Source: Pseudomonas putida (GTDB taxonomy: Bacteria; Pseudomonadota; Gammaproteobacteria; Pseudomonadales; Pseudomonadaceae). From it: DNA of 64,000 nucleotides. Under the pieces are notes generated by a model. It searched no databases. It worked only from the letters and a program-made list of their open reading frames with translations, and was not told where the DNA came from. Positions 48,089 to 56,441 of the stretch are shown in pieces. Position 1 is the first letter of the stretch; each line of letters begins with the position of its first letter. Position numbers and translations under genes: made by a program. The stretch lies in NCBI RefSeq assembly GCF_001636055.1, contig NZ_CP011789.1, forward strand, positions 5,678,501-5,742,500. The letters are read 5' to 3'.

Positions 48089-48172
48089 CCATCGCAGGCA
48101 AGCCAGCTCCCACAGGGAATGCACCCGGCCTAGGCTCTGGGGATCCTGTGGGAGCTGGCTTGCCTGCGATGG
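48089..48172. repeat. Inverted repeat pair with 28-bp perfect arms after dbpA
   Basis: Arms 48089-48116 and 48145-48172 are perfectly complementary over 28 bp with a 28-nt spacer. Core GCAGGCAAGCCAGCTCCCAC is a variant of the REP core found elsewhere in the window (AG for CG). Located between dbpA and the YhiN-type gene. Confidence 0.85.
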
Positions 48173-48209
48173 ACCGCGAAGCGGCCCCGGCAATCCATGA
48201 GGTAACACC

Positions 48210-49391
48210 GTGCACTCCACCGACGTGATCATCCTCGGCGCCGGCGCCGCCGGCCTGATGTGCGCCCAGCTCAGCGCGCGCCGCGGCCGCCGCGTGCTGC
48301 TGCTCGACCATGCCAACAAACCGGGCAAGAAAATCCTCATGTCCGGCGGCGGGCGCTGCAACTTCACCAACATGTACACCGAGCCCGCCAATTTCCTCTC
48401 GCAGAACCCGCACTTCTGCAAGTCGGCGCTGGCGCGCTACACCCAATGGGACTTCATCGCGCTGGTCGCCAAGCACGGCGTGCCGTACCACGAGAAGAAG
48501 CTCGGCCAGCTGTTCTGCGACAACAAGTCCAGCGACATCCTCGACATGCTCCTGGCCGAATGCGACGACGCCGGCGCCGAGCTGCGGATGAATACCAGCA
48601 TCGAGCAGATCGAGAAGACCGACAGCGGTTATCGCCTGCAGACCAGTGCCGGAGCATTTGCCTGCCAGTCGCTGGTGATCGCGACCGGCGGTCTGTCGAT
48701 CCCGACCCTGGGCGCAACCGGCTTCGGCTACCAGGTCGCCCGCCAGTTCGGCCACGCCCTGCTGCCGACCCGCGCCGCGCTGGTGCCGTTCACCATTACC
48801 GAGCCCCAGCTCAAGGCATTGTGCACTGAGCTCTCCGGCACGTCGCTGGACTGCATTGCCAGTTGCAACGGCACCAGTTTTCGCGAAAACCTGCTGTTCA
48901 CCCATCGCGGCCTGAGCGGCCCGGCGATCCTGCAGATTTCCTCGTATTGGGAAGCGGGCGACACGCTGGAGATCAACCTGTTGCCCGACCGTGATGCGCT
49001 GGAATGGCTGCAAGGCGTGCAGGCCGAACGCCCCAACAGCGAGCTGAAGACCGTGCTGGGCGAGGTGTTCACCCGCAAGCTGGCGACCCTGCTGGCCGAG
49101 CAGTGGTTCGTTTCGAAACCCCTGAAGCAGTACACCCCGGCAGAATTGACCCAGATCGCCGGGCAGCTCGCGGCCTGGCAACTGGTGCCGGCAGGTACCG
49201 AGGGCTACCGCACCGCGGAAGTGACCTTGGGCGGCGTCGACACCCGCGAGGTGTCGTCCAAGACCATGGAATCGCTCAAGAGCCCGGGATTGTTCTTCAT
49301 CGGCGAGGTGCTGGACGTCAGCGGCCACCTGGGCGGGTTCAATTTCCAGTGGGCGTGGGCCTCTGCCAACGCAGCGGCGCAGTTCGTTTAG
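48210..49391 (+). CDS. YhiN/HI0933-type FAD flavoprotein
   Basis: A 393-residue flavoprotein of the HI0933 (BaiN/YhiN) family. It has the N-terminal dinucleotide motif DVIILGAGAAGLMCA, the family signature KPGKKILMSGGGRCNFTN in order, ATGGLSIPTLGATGFGY, and a C-terminal FIGEVLDVSGHLGGFNFQWAWASA that completes the FAD site. It starts at a GTG (48210). Family members are poorly characterised reductases; no partner is evident. Confidence 0.88.
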   Translation: MHSTDVIILGAGAAGLMCAQLSARRGRRVLLLDHANKPGKKILMSGGGRCNFTNMYTEPANFLSQNPHFCKSALARYTQWDFIALVAKHGVPYHEKKLGQLFCDNKSSDILDMLLAECDDAGAELRMNTSIEQIEKTDSGYRLQTSAGAFACQSLVIATGGLSIPTLGATGFGYQVARQFGHALLPTRAALVPFTITEPQLKALCTELSGTSLDCIASCNGTSFRENLLFTHRGLSGPAILQISSYWEAGDTLEINLLPDRDALEWLQGVQAERPNSELKTVLGEVFTRKLATLLAEQWFVSKPLKQYTPAELTQIAGQLAAWQLVPAGTEGYRTAEVTLGGVDTREVSSKTMESLKSPGLFFIGEVLDVSGHLGGFNFQWAWASANAAAQFV

Positions 49392-49465
49392 AGTAGAATC
49401 CTTTCAGCACGGAACGCTTCTTGCTGGTCTGTGCCGAGTGCCGGTTTTTTTGGGGCTGCTGCGCA

Positions 49466-49556
49466 GCCCATCGCGGGACGAGCCCGCTCCTACAGGCCCC
49501 CGCTGTTTTCCTGGACAGCGGGGTGCCTGTAGGAGCGGGCTCGTCCCGCGATGGGC
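49466..49556. repeat. REP pair with 32-bp perfect arms before the yccS-like gene
   Basis: Arms 49466-49497 and 49525-49556 are perfect inverted copies (32 bp) with the core GCGGGACGAGCCCGCTCC. The spacer itself contains a CCCGCTGT / ACAGCGGG stem, so the whole region can fold into one long cruciform. It lies 58 bp before the yccS-like start. Confidence 0.85.
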
Positions 49557-49613
49557 GCCCCGCCGCTCCACGGCCATGTAAGGACACCCATTCGCTCACA
49601 GCCCAAGGCCACT

Positions 49614-51797
49614 ATGTCATCGAGCTCGTTCCGCCATTCATTGCGTCGCTTGTGGGGCCAAGACAAGTTCAGCTATGCCATCCGGGTGACCATCGCCCTG
49701 ACCGGCACCATGGCCTGGTGCTGGTACCAGAACGAGATGAGCCTGCTCATCCCGTTGTTCCTCGGCATCATTGCCAGCGCCCTGGCCGAGACCGACGACG
49801 GCTGGCAGGGCCGTCTCAGTGCGCTGGCCGTCACGCTGGTGTGTTTCGCCATCGCCGCGTTGTCGGTCGAGCTGCTCTTCCCCTACCCCTGGATCTTCGC
49901 CGGCTCACTGGCCCTGGCAGCCTTTGGCCTGACCATGCTCGGTGCCCTTGGCGAACGCTATGGCGCCATCGCCTCGGCGACGCTGATCCTGTCGGTGTAC
50001 ACCATGATCGGCGTTGACCAGCGCGGCGGCGTGGTCACTGATTTCTGGCACGAGCCGCTGCTGCTGGTGGCTGGTGCCGCGTGGTACGGGGCGCTCTCGG
50101 TACTCTGGCAGGCGCTGTTCTCCAACCAGCCGGTGCAGCAGAGCCTGGCCAAGCTGTTCTACGAGCTGGGCAGCTACCTCAAGCTCAAGGCCAGCCTGTT
50201 CGAACCGGTGCGCACCCTCGACGTGGAGGCCACACGCCTGGAGCTGGCCAAGCAGAACGGCAAGGTGGTGGCCGCGCTCAATGCCGCCAAGGAAATCATC
50301 CTGCACCGGGTCGGCAACAGCCAGCCCAGCTCCAAGGTCAGTCGCTACCTGAAGCTGTACTTCCTGGCCCAGGACATCCACGAGCGCGTCAGCGCCTCGC
50401 ACTACCCCTACAACGCCCTGAGCGAGGCGTTCTTCCACAGCGATGTGATGTTCCGCTGCCAGCGCCTGCTGCGCAAACAGGGTTCGTCCTGCCAGGAACT
50501 GGCCCGTTCGATCCGCCTGCGCCAGCCGTTCGTGCTCGCCAGCGGCTACCCCGAGGCGCTGGAAGACCTGAACGCCTCGCTGGAGCATCTGCGCACCCAG
50601 AACAACCCGGCCTGGCGCAGCCTGCTGCGCTCGCTGCGGGCACTGGCGGTGAACCTGGCCACGCTGGACCGCTTGCTCGGCGCGGCCAGCAACCCCGACA
50701 GCCTCGCCGACGCCAGCGACAGCAGCCTGCTCGACCGTTCGCCGCGCACGTTCAAGGAGGTATGGAAACGCCTGCGCACCCAGCTCACGCCCACTTCGCT
50801 GCTGTTCCGCCATGCCCTGCGCCTGCCGCTGGCGCTGTCGATCGGCTATGGCATGGTGCACCTGATCCATCCCACGCAAGGCTACTGGATCATCCTCACC
50901 ACCCTGTTCGTCTGCCAGCCCAACTATGGCGCGACGCGGCGCAAGCTGGTGCAGCGGATCTTCGGTACCGCCATCGGCCTGACGGTTGGCTGGGCGCTGT
51001 TCGACCTGTTCCCCAACCCGATCGTCCAGTCGCTGTTCGCGGTGGTCGCTGGCGTGGTGTTCTTCGTCAACCGCACCACACGCTACACCCTGGCCACGGC
51101 GGCGATCACGCTGATGGTGCTGTTCTGCTTCAACCAGATCGGCGATGGCTACGGGCTGTTCCTGCCGCGCCTGTTCGACACCCTGGTGGGCGCCCTGATC
51201 GCGATCCTCGCGGTATTCCTGTTCCTGCCCGACTGGCAGGGGCGGCGCCTGAACAAGGTGCTGGCCAACACCCTGACCTGCGCCAGCCTGTACCTGCGCC
51301 AGATCATGCAGCAGTACGCCAACGGCAAGCGCGACGACCTCGCCTACCGCCTGGCTCGACGCAACGCCCACAATGCCGATGCGGCGTTGTCTACCACGCT
51401 GTCGAACATGCTCATGGAGCCGGGGCACTTCCGCAAGGAGGCCGATGTCGGCTTCCGCTTCCTGGTGCTGTCGCACACCTTGCTCAGCTACCTGTCAGGG
51501 CTGGGTGCACACCGGGACACGGCGTTGCCTGCCGAAGTACACGAGCAGTTGATCGATGGCGTCGGCAGCAGCCTGGCGCGCAGTCTCGACGAGATCGCCA
51601 ATGGCCTGGCGGCGCGGCTGCCAGTGGCCATTCACAGCGATGAAGAAGAAGCGCTGGCCAACCAGCTGGAGCAGATGCCCGAGGAGCTGGATGAGCATCA
51701 GCGACTGGTACAGACCCAGTTGGCGTTGATCTGCCGGCAACTGGGGCCGTTGCGTACATTGGCGGCGCATCTGATCAAGGAAGGGGAGCCGGCTTGA
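49614..51797 (+). CDS. YccS-type FUSC family membrane protein
   Basis: A 727-residue inner-membrane protein of the aromatic acid exporter/FUSC family. An N-terminal block of about five helices (FSYAIRVTIALTGTMAWCWY onward) and a second block from about residue 400 (LRLPLALSIGYGMVHLIHPTQGYWIILTTLFVCQP in pieces) flank cytoplasmic regions. The block GYWIILTTLFVCQPNYGATR is typical. The ATG at 49614 gives MSSSSFRHSLRRLWG; the longer frame starts in the repeat. Probable exporter of organic acids, substrate unknown. Confidence 0.87.
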   Translation: MSSSSFRHSLRRLWGQDKFSYAIRVTIALTGTMAWCWYQNEMSLLIPLFLGIIASALAETDDGWQGRLSALAVTLVCFAIAALSVELLFPYPWIFAGSLALAAFGLTMLGALGERYGAIASATLILSVYTMIGVDQRGGVVTDFWHEPLLLVAGAAWYGALSVLWQALFSNQPVQQSLAKLFYELGSYLKLKASLFEPVRTLDVEATRLELAKQNGKVVAALNAAKEIILHRVGNSQPSSKVSRYLKLYFLAQDIHERVSASHYPYNALSEAFFHSDVMFRCQRLLRKQGSSCQELARSIRLRQPFVLASGYPEALEDLNASLEHLRTQNNPAWRSLLRSLRALAVNLATLDRLLGAASNPDSLADASDSSLLDRSPRTFKEVWKRLRTQLTPTSLLFRHALRLPLALSIGYGMVHLIHPTQGYWIILTTLFVCQPNYGATRRKLVQRIFGTAIGLTVGWALFDLFPNPIVQSLFAVVAGVVFFVNRTTRYTLATAAITLMVLFCFNQIGDGYGLFLPRLFDTLVGALIAILAVFLFLPDWQGRRLNKVLANTLTCASLYLRQIMQQYANGKRDDLAYRLARRNAHNADAALSTTLSNMLMEPGHFRKEADVGFRFLVLSHTLLSYLSGLGAHRDTALPAEVHEQLIDGVGSSLARSLDEIANGLAARLPVAIHSDEEEALANQLEQMPEELDEHQRLVQTQLALICRQLGPLRTLAAHLIKEGEPA

Positions 51798-51815
51798 GTC
51801 GGCTGTCCGCACCAG

Positions 51816-51956
51816 CCCTACCGCGGGACGAGTCGGGGCGTGACAGCGCCGCTCCCACAGGAATTGGGCTGAACTTTAAATTTTGAGCAAGACAGTTGCT
51901 CCCAGATGTTCAGGCCTGCACTGTACCTGTGGGAGCGGGCTCGTCCCGCGATAGGG
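51816..51956. repeat. Degenerate REP pair after the yccS-like gene
   Basis: The right copy (51926-51956) is an intact REP with core GAGCGGGCTCGTCCCGCG. The left copy (51816-51861) carries the inverted sequence but is interrupted by about 18 extra bases (TCGGGGCGTGACAGCGCC) in its middle. It separates the plus-strand yccS-like gene from the convergent solute-binding gene. Confidence 0.7.
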
Positions 51957-51975
51957 CCTGCACCGACACCCCAGG

Positions 51976-52713
51976 TCACAAGCCATACTGCTTCAACAAC
52001 CGCGCATAGCTGCCATCGGCCTTCATCGCTGCAATCGCCCGCTCGAAACGCTCGACGATCTGCCGATGCTCAGGATGCTGAAGGCTGACCAGGATATGCA
52101 GGCTGTTCTCCCCCAGCGGCCGCTCGACGAAATCCACCGCCTCGCGCACCTCCTGCGGCTCCCGCTGCAGGTTGTAGCGCGCCACGTACTCGTCCTCCAC
52201 CGCCAGGTCTACGCGCCCTGCCGCCAGCATGCGGATCGCCGACGGGAAGTTGCGCACCGCCACCTTGTTCAGCCGGCTGTCGCCATCGAACGCTTGTGAG
52301 TAGGCGTAGTCACGCACCACGGCGATGCTATACGGATAAAGATCGGCCAGTCGCTTGAAGCCAAGTACCTCGCGCTGGCGCTTGAGCAGGCGAATACGGT
52401 TGGTCAGATAGGCCCCCGAGAACTGGCCCAGGCGAGTACGCGATTCGTTGTACCAGGCATTGATGAGCACGTCGTAGCGCCCCTCGCCAATCCCCAGCAG
52501 CGCCCGCGCCCAGGGCACTTCCTCGAACTCGCTGGCGTACCCGGCGCGGGTGAGTGCCGTAGTGACGATGCTGGTGGCCAGGCCTCCGCCCGGCATGGCA
52601 CTGTCGGAGAACGGCGGCCATTTATCCGCCACCAGGCGCAGCGGTGGCTGCGCCGCCGCGAGCGCCGTGAACATCATTGCGGTCAATCCCAGAACGCAAA
52701 GCAGTGGCCGCAT
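51976..52713 (-). CDS. Periplasmic solute-binding protein, family 3
   Basis: A 245-residue exported protein with a signal peptide (MRPLLCVLGLTAMMFTALAAA). The mature part is an amino-acid-binding-type (SBP_bac_3) domain: LRLVADKWPPFSDSAMPGGG, EEVPWARALLGIGEGRYDVL and AAGRVDLAVEDEYVARY. The ATG at 52713 has AAGGA upstream. No ABC permease or ATPase gene is adjacent, so it may act as a sensor-type or orphan binding protein rather than a transporter subunit. Ligand unknown. Confidence 0.85.
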   Translation of the reverse strand: MRPLLCVLGLTAMMFTALAAAQPPLRLVADKWPPFSDSAMPGGGLATSIVTTALTRAGYASEFEEVPWARALLGIGEGRYDVLINAWYNESRTRLGQFSGAYLTNRIRLLKRQREVLGFKRLADLYPYSIAVVRDYAYSQAFDGDSRLNKVAVRNFPSAIRMLAAGRVDLAVEDEYVARYNLQREPQEVREAVDFVERPLGENSLHILVSLQHPEHRQIVERFERAIAAMKADGSYARLLKQYGL

Positions 52714-52799
52714 GCTCAGTTCCTTTCGCAGTTGAGAGCCCCACACTTACGGGAGAGTACACAAAGGCGACGGGCAACGGCAGCGGACGATGATGTCAT

Positions 52800-53792
52800 T
52801 TAGCCTCTATTTTGGCCGAACTGTGCGAGCAGGTCTCCTTGGCGACTTGCCCCAAGGGACATCAATGCACAGCGCGCGATCTGCGCGTCTTGCACCGCCA
52901 CACCGGTCAGGTCAGCCAACGTGATCGCGTCATCCTGCGTACGACCACTTGCCTGCCCAGCCAGCAACGCGCCGATCTCGATCAGGTCGCCAGGTGCAAT
53001 GAGCCCGGCCTCCAGGGCGTGGGACACCTCGCCGTAGCGGCTGCATTGCCCGACAGCGTCCACCACGATGCAATCGGCGGCAGCTACCAGCGCCGGGTCG
53101 AGCTCCTGCTTGCCCGGCCCATCGGCTCCCACCGCGGTGATATGGGTGCCGGGCTGTATCCATTCACGCTGCAGCAGCGGCTCGCGCGAAGGCGTGGTAC
53201 AGACGATCAGGTTGGCGGACTCGGCAAGCTCGCGGGCCTCATGGGTGGTGCGCACCTCGAAGCCCAGCCCTTCGGCGAACCGTCGATAGTCCGCAAGCCG
53301 CCCGGCATCGCGGCCCCAGGCGATCAGACGGCGGCAGTCGGTGACCGGCAGCAGTTGTTCGAGCTGCATCCGCGCCTGCACTCCGCTGCCCAGTACACCG
53401 ATAGCCCGTACCTTGCGCGGCGCCAACAGGCGGGCGACGACACGCCCGGCCATTGCAGTGCGCAGGCAGGTCAGCCAGCCTTGGTCCTGGAGCAGCGCCA
53501 GCGGTTGGCCGGTACTGGCCGAAAACACCAGCATCAAGCCATCGTTGCTTTCCAGGCCCTTGGACGGGTTGTCGTAGAAACCGGTGGAGACTTTCACCGT
53601 GAAGGTATCGCTGCCCTGCAGCCAGGCGGACTTCACGCAGCAGTCGCCGTTTTGTTCGGTGAAGGCGAAATTCTGCACCGGTGGCACATGGACCTTGCCC
53701 GCGGAGAAGGCGATAAAACCCTCTTCGATGAGGCGTACCGCCAAATCCCGGTCGAGGATTTCGACCAGTTGCGCCTTGTCGATGATCCTCAT
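52800..53792 (-). CDS. Ornithine cyclodeaminase/mu-crystallin family enzyme
   Basis: A 330-residue NAD(P)-dependent enzyme of the OCD/mu-crystallin family: MRIIDKAQLVEILDRDLAV start, KVSTGFYDNPSKGL, the Rossmann block AIGVLGSGVQARMQLEQL and ITAVGADGPGKQELDP. The family includes ornithine cyclodeaminase, EutC of ectoine use and the arginine dehydrogenase DauB. Its ATG overlaps the stop of the upstream PLP dehydratase gene by 4 nt, so the two act together. A DauR-like regulator gene is upstream. The exact substrate is open. Confidence 0.85.
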   Translation of the reverse strand: MRIIDKAQLVEILDRDLAVRLIEEGFIAFSAGKVHVPPVQNFAFTEQNGDCCVKSAWLQGSDTFTVKVSTGFYDNPSKGLESNDGLMLVFSASTGQPLALLQDQGWLTCLRTAMAGRVVARLLAPRKVRAIGVLGSGVQARMQLEQLLPVTDCRRLIAWGRDAGRLADYRRFAEGLGFEVRTTHEARELAESANLIVCTTPSREPLLQREWIQPGTHITAVGADGPGKQELDPALVAAADCIVVDAVGQCSRYGEVSHALEAGLIAPGDLIEIGALLAGQASGRTQDDAITLADLTGVAVQDAQIARCALMSLGASRQGDLLAQFGQNRG

Positions 53793-54754
53793 TGGATCGC
53801 CTCCAGGAACTTCTCCAGCACGATGTTGCGCCCGCACAGCACCACCGCGACCTTCTTGCCCTGGAACTCACCAGCCAGTTTCTGCATGCCCGCGACGGCA
53901 ACCCCTGCCGCCCCTTCGACGATCCAGCGGTCGTGGGCTGCGACGTCGCGCATGGCTGCGCTGATCTCAGCCTCGCTGACCAGCACGGTGCGATGCAGCA
54001 ACTGCTGGCACAGGGGGAAGGTGATGGCGCCGGGCTCGACGCCGCCGGCCGTGCCGTCCGACAGGGTATCGAGTTCTTGCATCTCGATGATCCGCCCCTC
54101 CTCCAGCGAGCGCTGCAGGGTGGGTGCGTTGGCCGGCCAGCAGCCGATGACCTGCACCGAGGGTGCAAGCGCGCGCAATGCAGCGCCAATGCCCGAGATC
54201 AAGCCGCCACCACCGACAGCGACGAAAACCGCGTCCAGGTCCGGCGCCTGCTCGAACAGCTCCATGCCGATGGTGCCCTGGCCAGCGATGATCTGCGCGT
54301 CGTTGTAGGGAGAGACGAAAGGCTTGCCCTGCAGCTTGGCCTGGCGAGCCGCCTCAAGCTCGACCGACAGCGGGTCACTGTCGAGTTCGATAACCTCGGC
54401 CCCCAGGCCGCGCATGGCCCGGATCTTCAGCGGCGAGGCGCTGCTGCTGACGTACACGGTGACCGGCACACCCCGCAACTGCCCGGCCAGTGCAAGGCCC
54501 TGCCCGTGATTGCCGGAAGAGGCGGTGATCACGCCAGCCTGACGCTGCGTAGGGTCGAGCAGGCGCAGCTTGTTGCTGGCCCCGCGGAATTTGAAGGAGC
54601 CGGTATGCTGCAGATGTTCGCACTTGAGATGAACATTGCAGCCGCTCTGGCGGGAGAGCCCCGGACTGTGGCTGAGCGGCGTAACCGCCACCTGGGGACG
54701 AAGGGCTTCATGGGCTTCGCGGATGGCGTGGGGCAGGGTGTCCAGGATGGTCAT
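53789..54754 (-). CDS. Threonine/serine dehydratase-like PLP enzyme
   Basis: A 321-residue fold-type II PLP enzyme. The PLP lysine is in HTGSFKFRGASNKL, followed by SSGNHGQGLALAG (phosphate loop) and VAVGGGGLISGIGAAL (glycine-rich loop). It resembles catabolic threonine/serine dehydratases and EutB, which pairs with EutC in ectoine catabolism. The ATG at 54754 gives MTILDTLPHAI. It forms an overlapping pair with the OCD-family gene. A perfect palindrome (54795-54811) lies 41 bp upstream of the start, the likely operator. Confidence 0.87.
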   Translation of the reverse strand: MTILDTLPHAIREAHEALRPQVAVTPLSHSPGLSRQSGCNVHLKCEHLQHTGSFKFRGASNKLRLLDPTQRQAGVITASSGNHGQGLALAGQLRGVPVTVYVSSSASPLKIRAMRGLGAEVIELDSDPLSVELEAARQAKLQGKPFVSPYNDAQIIAGQGTIGMELFEQAPDLDAVFVAVGGGGLISGIGAALRALAPSVQVIGCWPANAPTLQRSLEEGRIIEMQELDTLSDGTAGGVEPGAITFPLCQQLLHRTVLVSEAEISAAMRDVAAHDRWIVEGAAGVAVAGMQKLAGEFQGKKVAVVLCGRNIVLEKFLEAIQ

Positions 54755-54794
54755 GGGGGCTCCTTGGGCGATGCGCAGGGGCAAACGCTACGAT

Positions 54795-54811
54795 GTAGAA
54801 TTAAATTCTAC
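54795..54811. promoter_or_regulatory. Perfect palindrome upstream of the dehydratase gene
   Basis: GTAGAATT (54795-54802), one A, then AATTCTAC (54804-54811) form a perfect 17-bp palindrome in the 108-bp gap between the regulator gene and the dehydratase start. It is the most AT-rich part of the region and is a good operator candidate for the adjacent regulator. Confidence 0.7.
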
Positions 54812-54862
54812 CGTAGACTATTTTTCCAGGCATTGAAAGCCTGTCGTTTGCCAGCGATGGCC

Positions 54863-55504
54863 TCAGCCTTCGCGCAACGCCTTCACATACTTGTATACCG
54901 TCGCCCGCCCCATCCCCAGCACGTTGGCCACGTAGTCGTGAGCGCTCTTGCCGCGGAACGCGCCCTCCCCGTGCAGCGCCTCGACCAACTGCCGCTTCTG
55001 CTCGCGGTCCAGCCCGCCCAGGCTCAATCCACGCGCCTGCAACCAGGCATGCAGGAAGGTGTTGATGCGCTCCTGCCAGTCGTCGCGGAACAATGCCTGC
55101 GGTTGCGGCAACAGGCGGCTGGCCTGGAAGAACGCCTCCAGCGCATCGCGCGCCTGCTCGAGAATCGAAACGTTGAGGTTGATGCAGATCAGCGCCTCGG
55201 GCTGGCCGCTGGCGTCGCGCATCACGCTGCTGATCGAACGGATTTTCTGCCCGTTCCAGTTGAGCTTTTCATACGGCCCCAGGCGGGTGCTGTCATCGAG
55301 CTGGCTGGGCAGGTCGTCGAGCCCGGAATCATCGCCGAGCTGGCGCTTGGAAATGTTGTTGGCGATATGCACCACCGTCTGGCTGGCCAGGTCGTGCACC
55401 ACCACTTCGGCATGCGGGAACAACAGGGCTGCGATGCCCTCGGCCATGGCGGCGTAGTTGCTGAAGCGGCTGGACGACATGAACGGGTCCTGGAGGGTGG
55501 TCAT
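54863..55504 (-). CDS. YheO/DauR-like PAS-HTH regulator
   Basis: A 213-residue regulator with an N-terminal PAS-like (YheO) domain (AALLFPHAEVVVHDLASQ, MRDASGQPEALICINLNVS) and a C-terminal helix-turn-helix (FRGKSAHDYVANVLGMGRATVYKYVK). DauR, which controls D-arginine catabolism in P. aeruginosa, is of this type. The ATG at 55504 overlaps the upstream stop by 4 nt; an ATG at 55480 with AGGA upstream is an alternative. Gene position suggests control of the downstream dehydratase/OCD pair. Confidence 0.85.
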   Translation of the reverse strand: MTTLQDPFMSSSRFSNYAAMAEGIAALLFPHAEVVVHDLASQTVVHIANNISKRQLGDDSGLDDLPSQLDDSTRLGPYEKLNWNGQKIRSISSVMRDASGQPEALICINLNVSILEQARDALEAFFQASRLLPQPQALFRDDWQERINTFLHAWLQARGLSLGGLDREQKRQLVEALHGEGAFRGKSAHDYVANVLGMGRATVYKYVKALREG

Positions 55505-55818
55505 GGATAGCCGAGCACTTCGCGAATAGTGCGCAGGTGCTGGATGATCCACTGCTTGTCGATCGCACCCCATTCACGGATGCGGTAGTGGCCAGCGTGG
55601 TTGCGCGCGCCGCTCTGCTGCTCGAATTCGCAGACGATATCCAGGTCGGCGAGCGCGGCGATGGTGTCTTGGGCAGTACGCCGCGGCATGCCGGTGGCTT
55701 CCATCAGCGCGGGCACGCTGGTGGCGGTCTGGCTATCGATCAGCCAGGCCACGTAGAGACGGCGATAGAAGCTGCTCTTGGTCTTGCTCACGTCCATGCT
55801 GATGGGATCCTCATGCAT
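55501..55818 (-). CDS. Small winged-helix DNA-binding protein
   Basis: A protein of up to 105 residues with a helix-turn-helix: FYRRLYVAWLIDSQT, VPALMEATGMPRRTAQDTIAALADL, then a wing (CEFEQQSGARNHAGHYRI). It may start at the ATG at 55818, overlapping the upstream gene by 8 nt, or at 55797, which has GAGG upstream. It overlaps the YheO-like gene by 4 nt. It resembles small Pseudomonas winged-helix proteins of unknown target. Confidence 0.78.
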   Translation of the reverse strand: MHEDPISMDVSKTKSSFYRRLYVAWLIDSQTATSVPALMEATGMPRRTAQDTIAALADLDIVCEFEQQSGARNHAGHYRIREWGAIDKQWIIQHLRTIREVLGYP

Positions 55819-56311
55819 TGCCTGGCAATTCGCGCCAGGTCAGGTAGACACGCAAGTCGAACTCCAGTTGATGGTAGTCCGGCTCCATGTGCTGGCACAG
55901 CTGGTAGAACGCCTTGTTGTGGTCGCGCTCACGCAGGTGTGCCAGCTCGTGCACCACGATCATGCGCAGAAACTGCGGCGCCGCGTCCTTGAACAACGAG
56001 GCGATGCGGATTTCCTTCTTGGCCTTGAGGTTGCCACCCTGCACCCGCGACACCGCCGTGTTCAGGCCCAGGGCCCGGTGGGTGAGGTCGAGGCGATTGT
56101 CGTAGAGCACCTTGTCCAGCGGCGGCGCGCTGCGCAGGTATTGCTGACGCAGGTCTTGGGCATAGAGGTACAGCGCCTTGTCGCTCTGCACCTCGTGGCG
56201 CGCGGGGTAGCGCTGCTGCAGGTAACCGCCCAGGCGATCGCTGGCGATCATCTGGCGGACCTGTTCCTGCAGGTGCGGGGGGTAGGCTTGCAAGTAGCGT
56301 AGGGTGGTCAT
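55811..56311 (-). CDS. YgjP-like metallopeptidase (DUF45 family)
   Basis: A 166-residue cytoplasmic protein of the YgjP/DUF45 family. The zinc motif is MIVVHELAHLRERDHNKAFY: HExxH with the downstream DHN that supplies the third ligand. Members are SprT-like metallopeptidase folds whose reaction in vivo is uncertain. It is the first gene of an overlapping minus-strand run (this gene, winged-helix, YheO-like regulator). The start at 56311 is in a gap of about 130 bp before mtlR. Confidence 0.85.
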   Translation of the reverse strand: MTTLRYLQAYPPHLQEQVRQMIASDRLGGYLQQRYPARHEVQSDKALYLYAQDLRQQYLRSAPPLDKVLYDNRLDLTHRALGLNTAVSRVQGGNLKAKKEIRIASLFKDAAPQFLRMIVVHELAHLRERDHNKAFYQLCQHMEPDYHQLEFDLRVYLTWRELPGNA

Positions 56312-56358
56312 GGGGTGGGAGTTTACCGAATTGGTGAGGGCCTGTGGTTGGCAGGTCT

Positions 56359-56390
56359 GGCCCTTTCGCGGGCAAGCCCGCTCCTACAGG
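56359..56390. repeat. Single REP between the ygjP-like gene and mtlR
   Basis: One copy of the REP unit, core TTTCGCGGGCAAGCCCGCTC, lies in the divergent gap upstream of mtlR. It is almost identical to the arm at 6511-6542. Confidence 0.8.
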
Positions 56391-56441
56391 ACGCAAAATT
56401 TGGCTAGGATGCTGTATTCGCCCCTGCTCGAAGCACTCACC

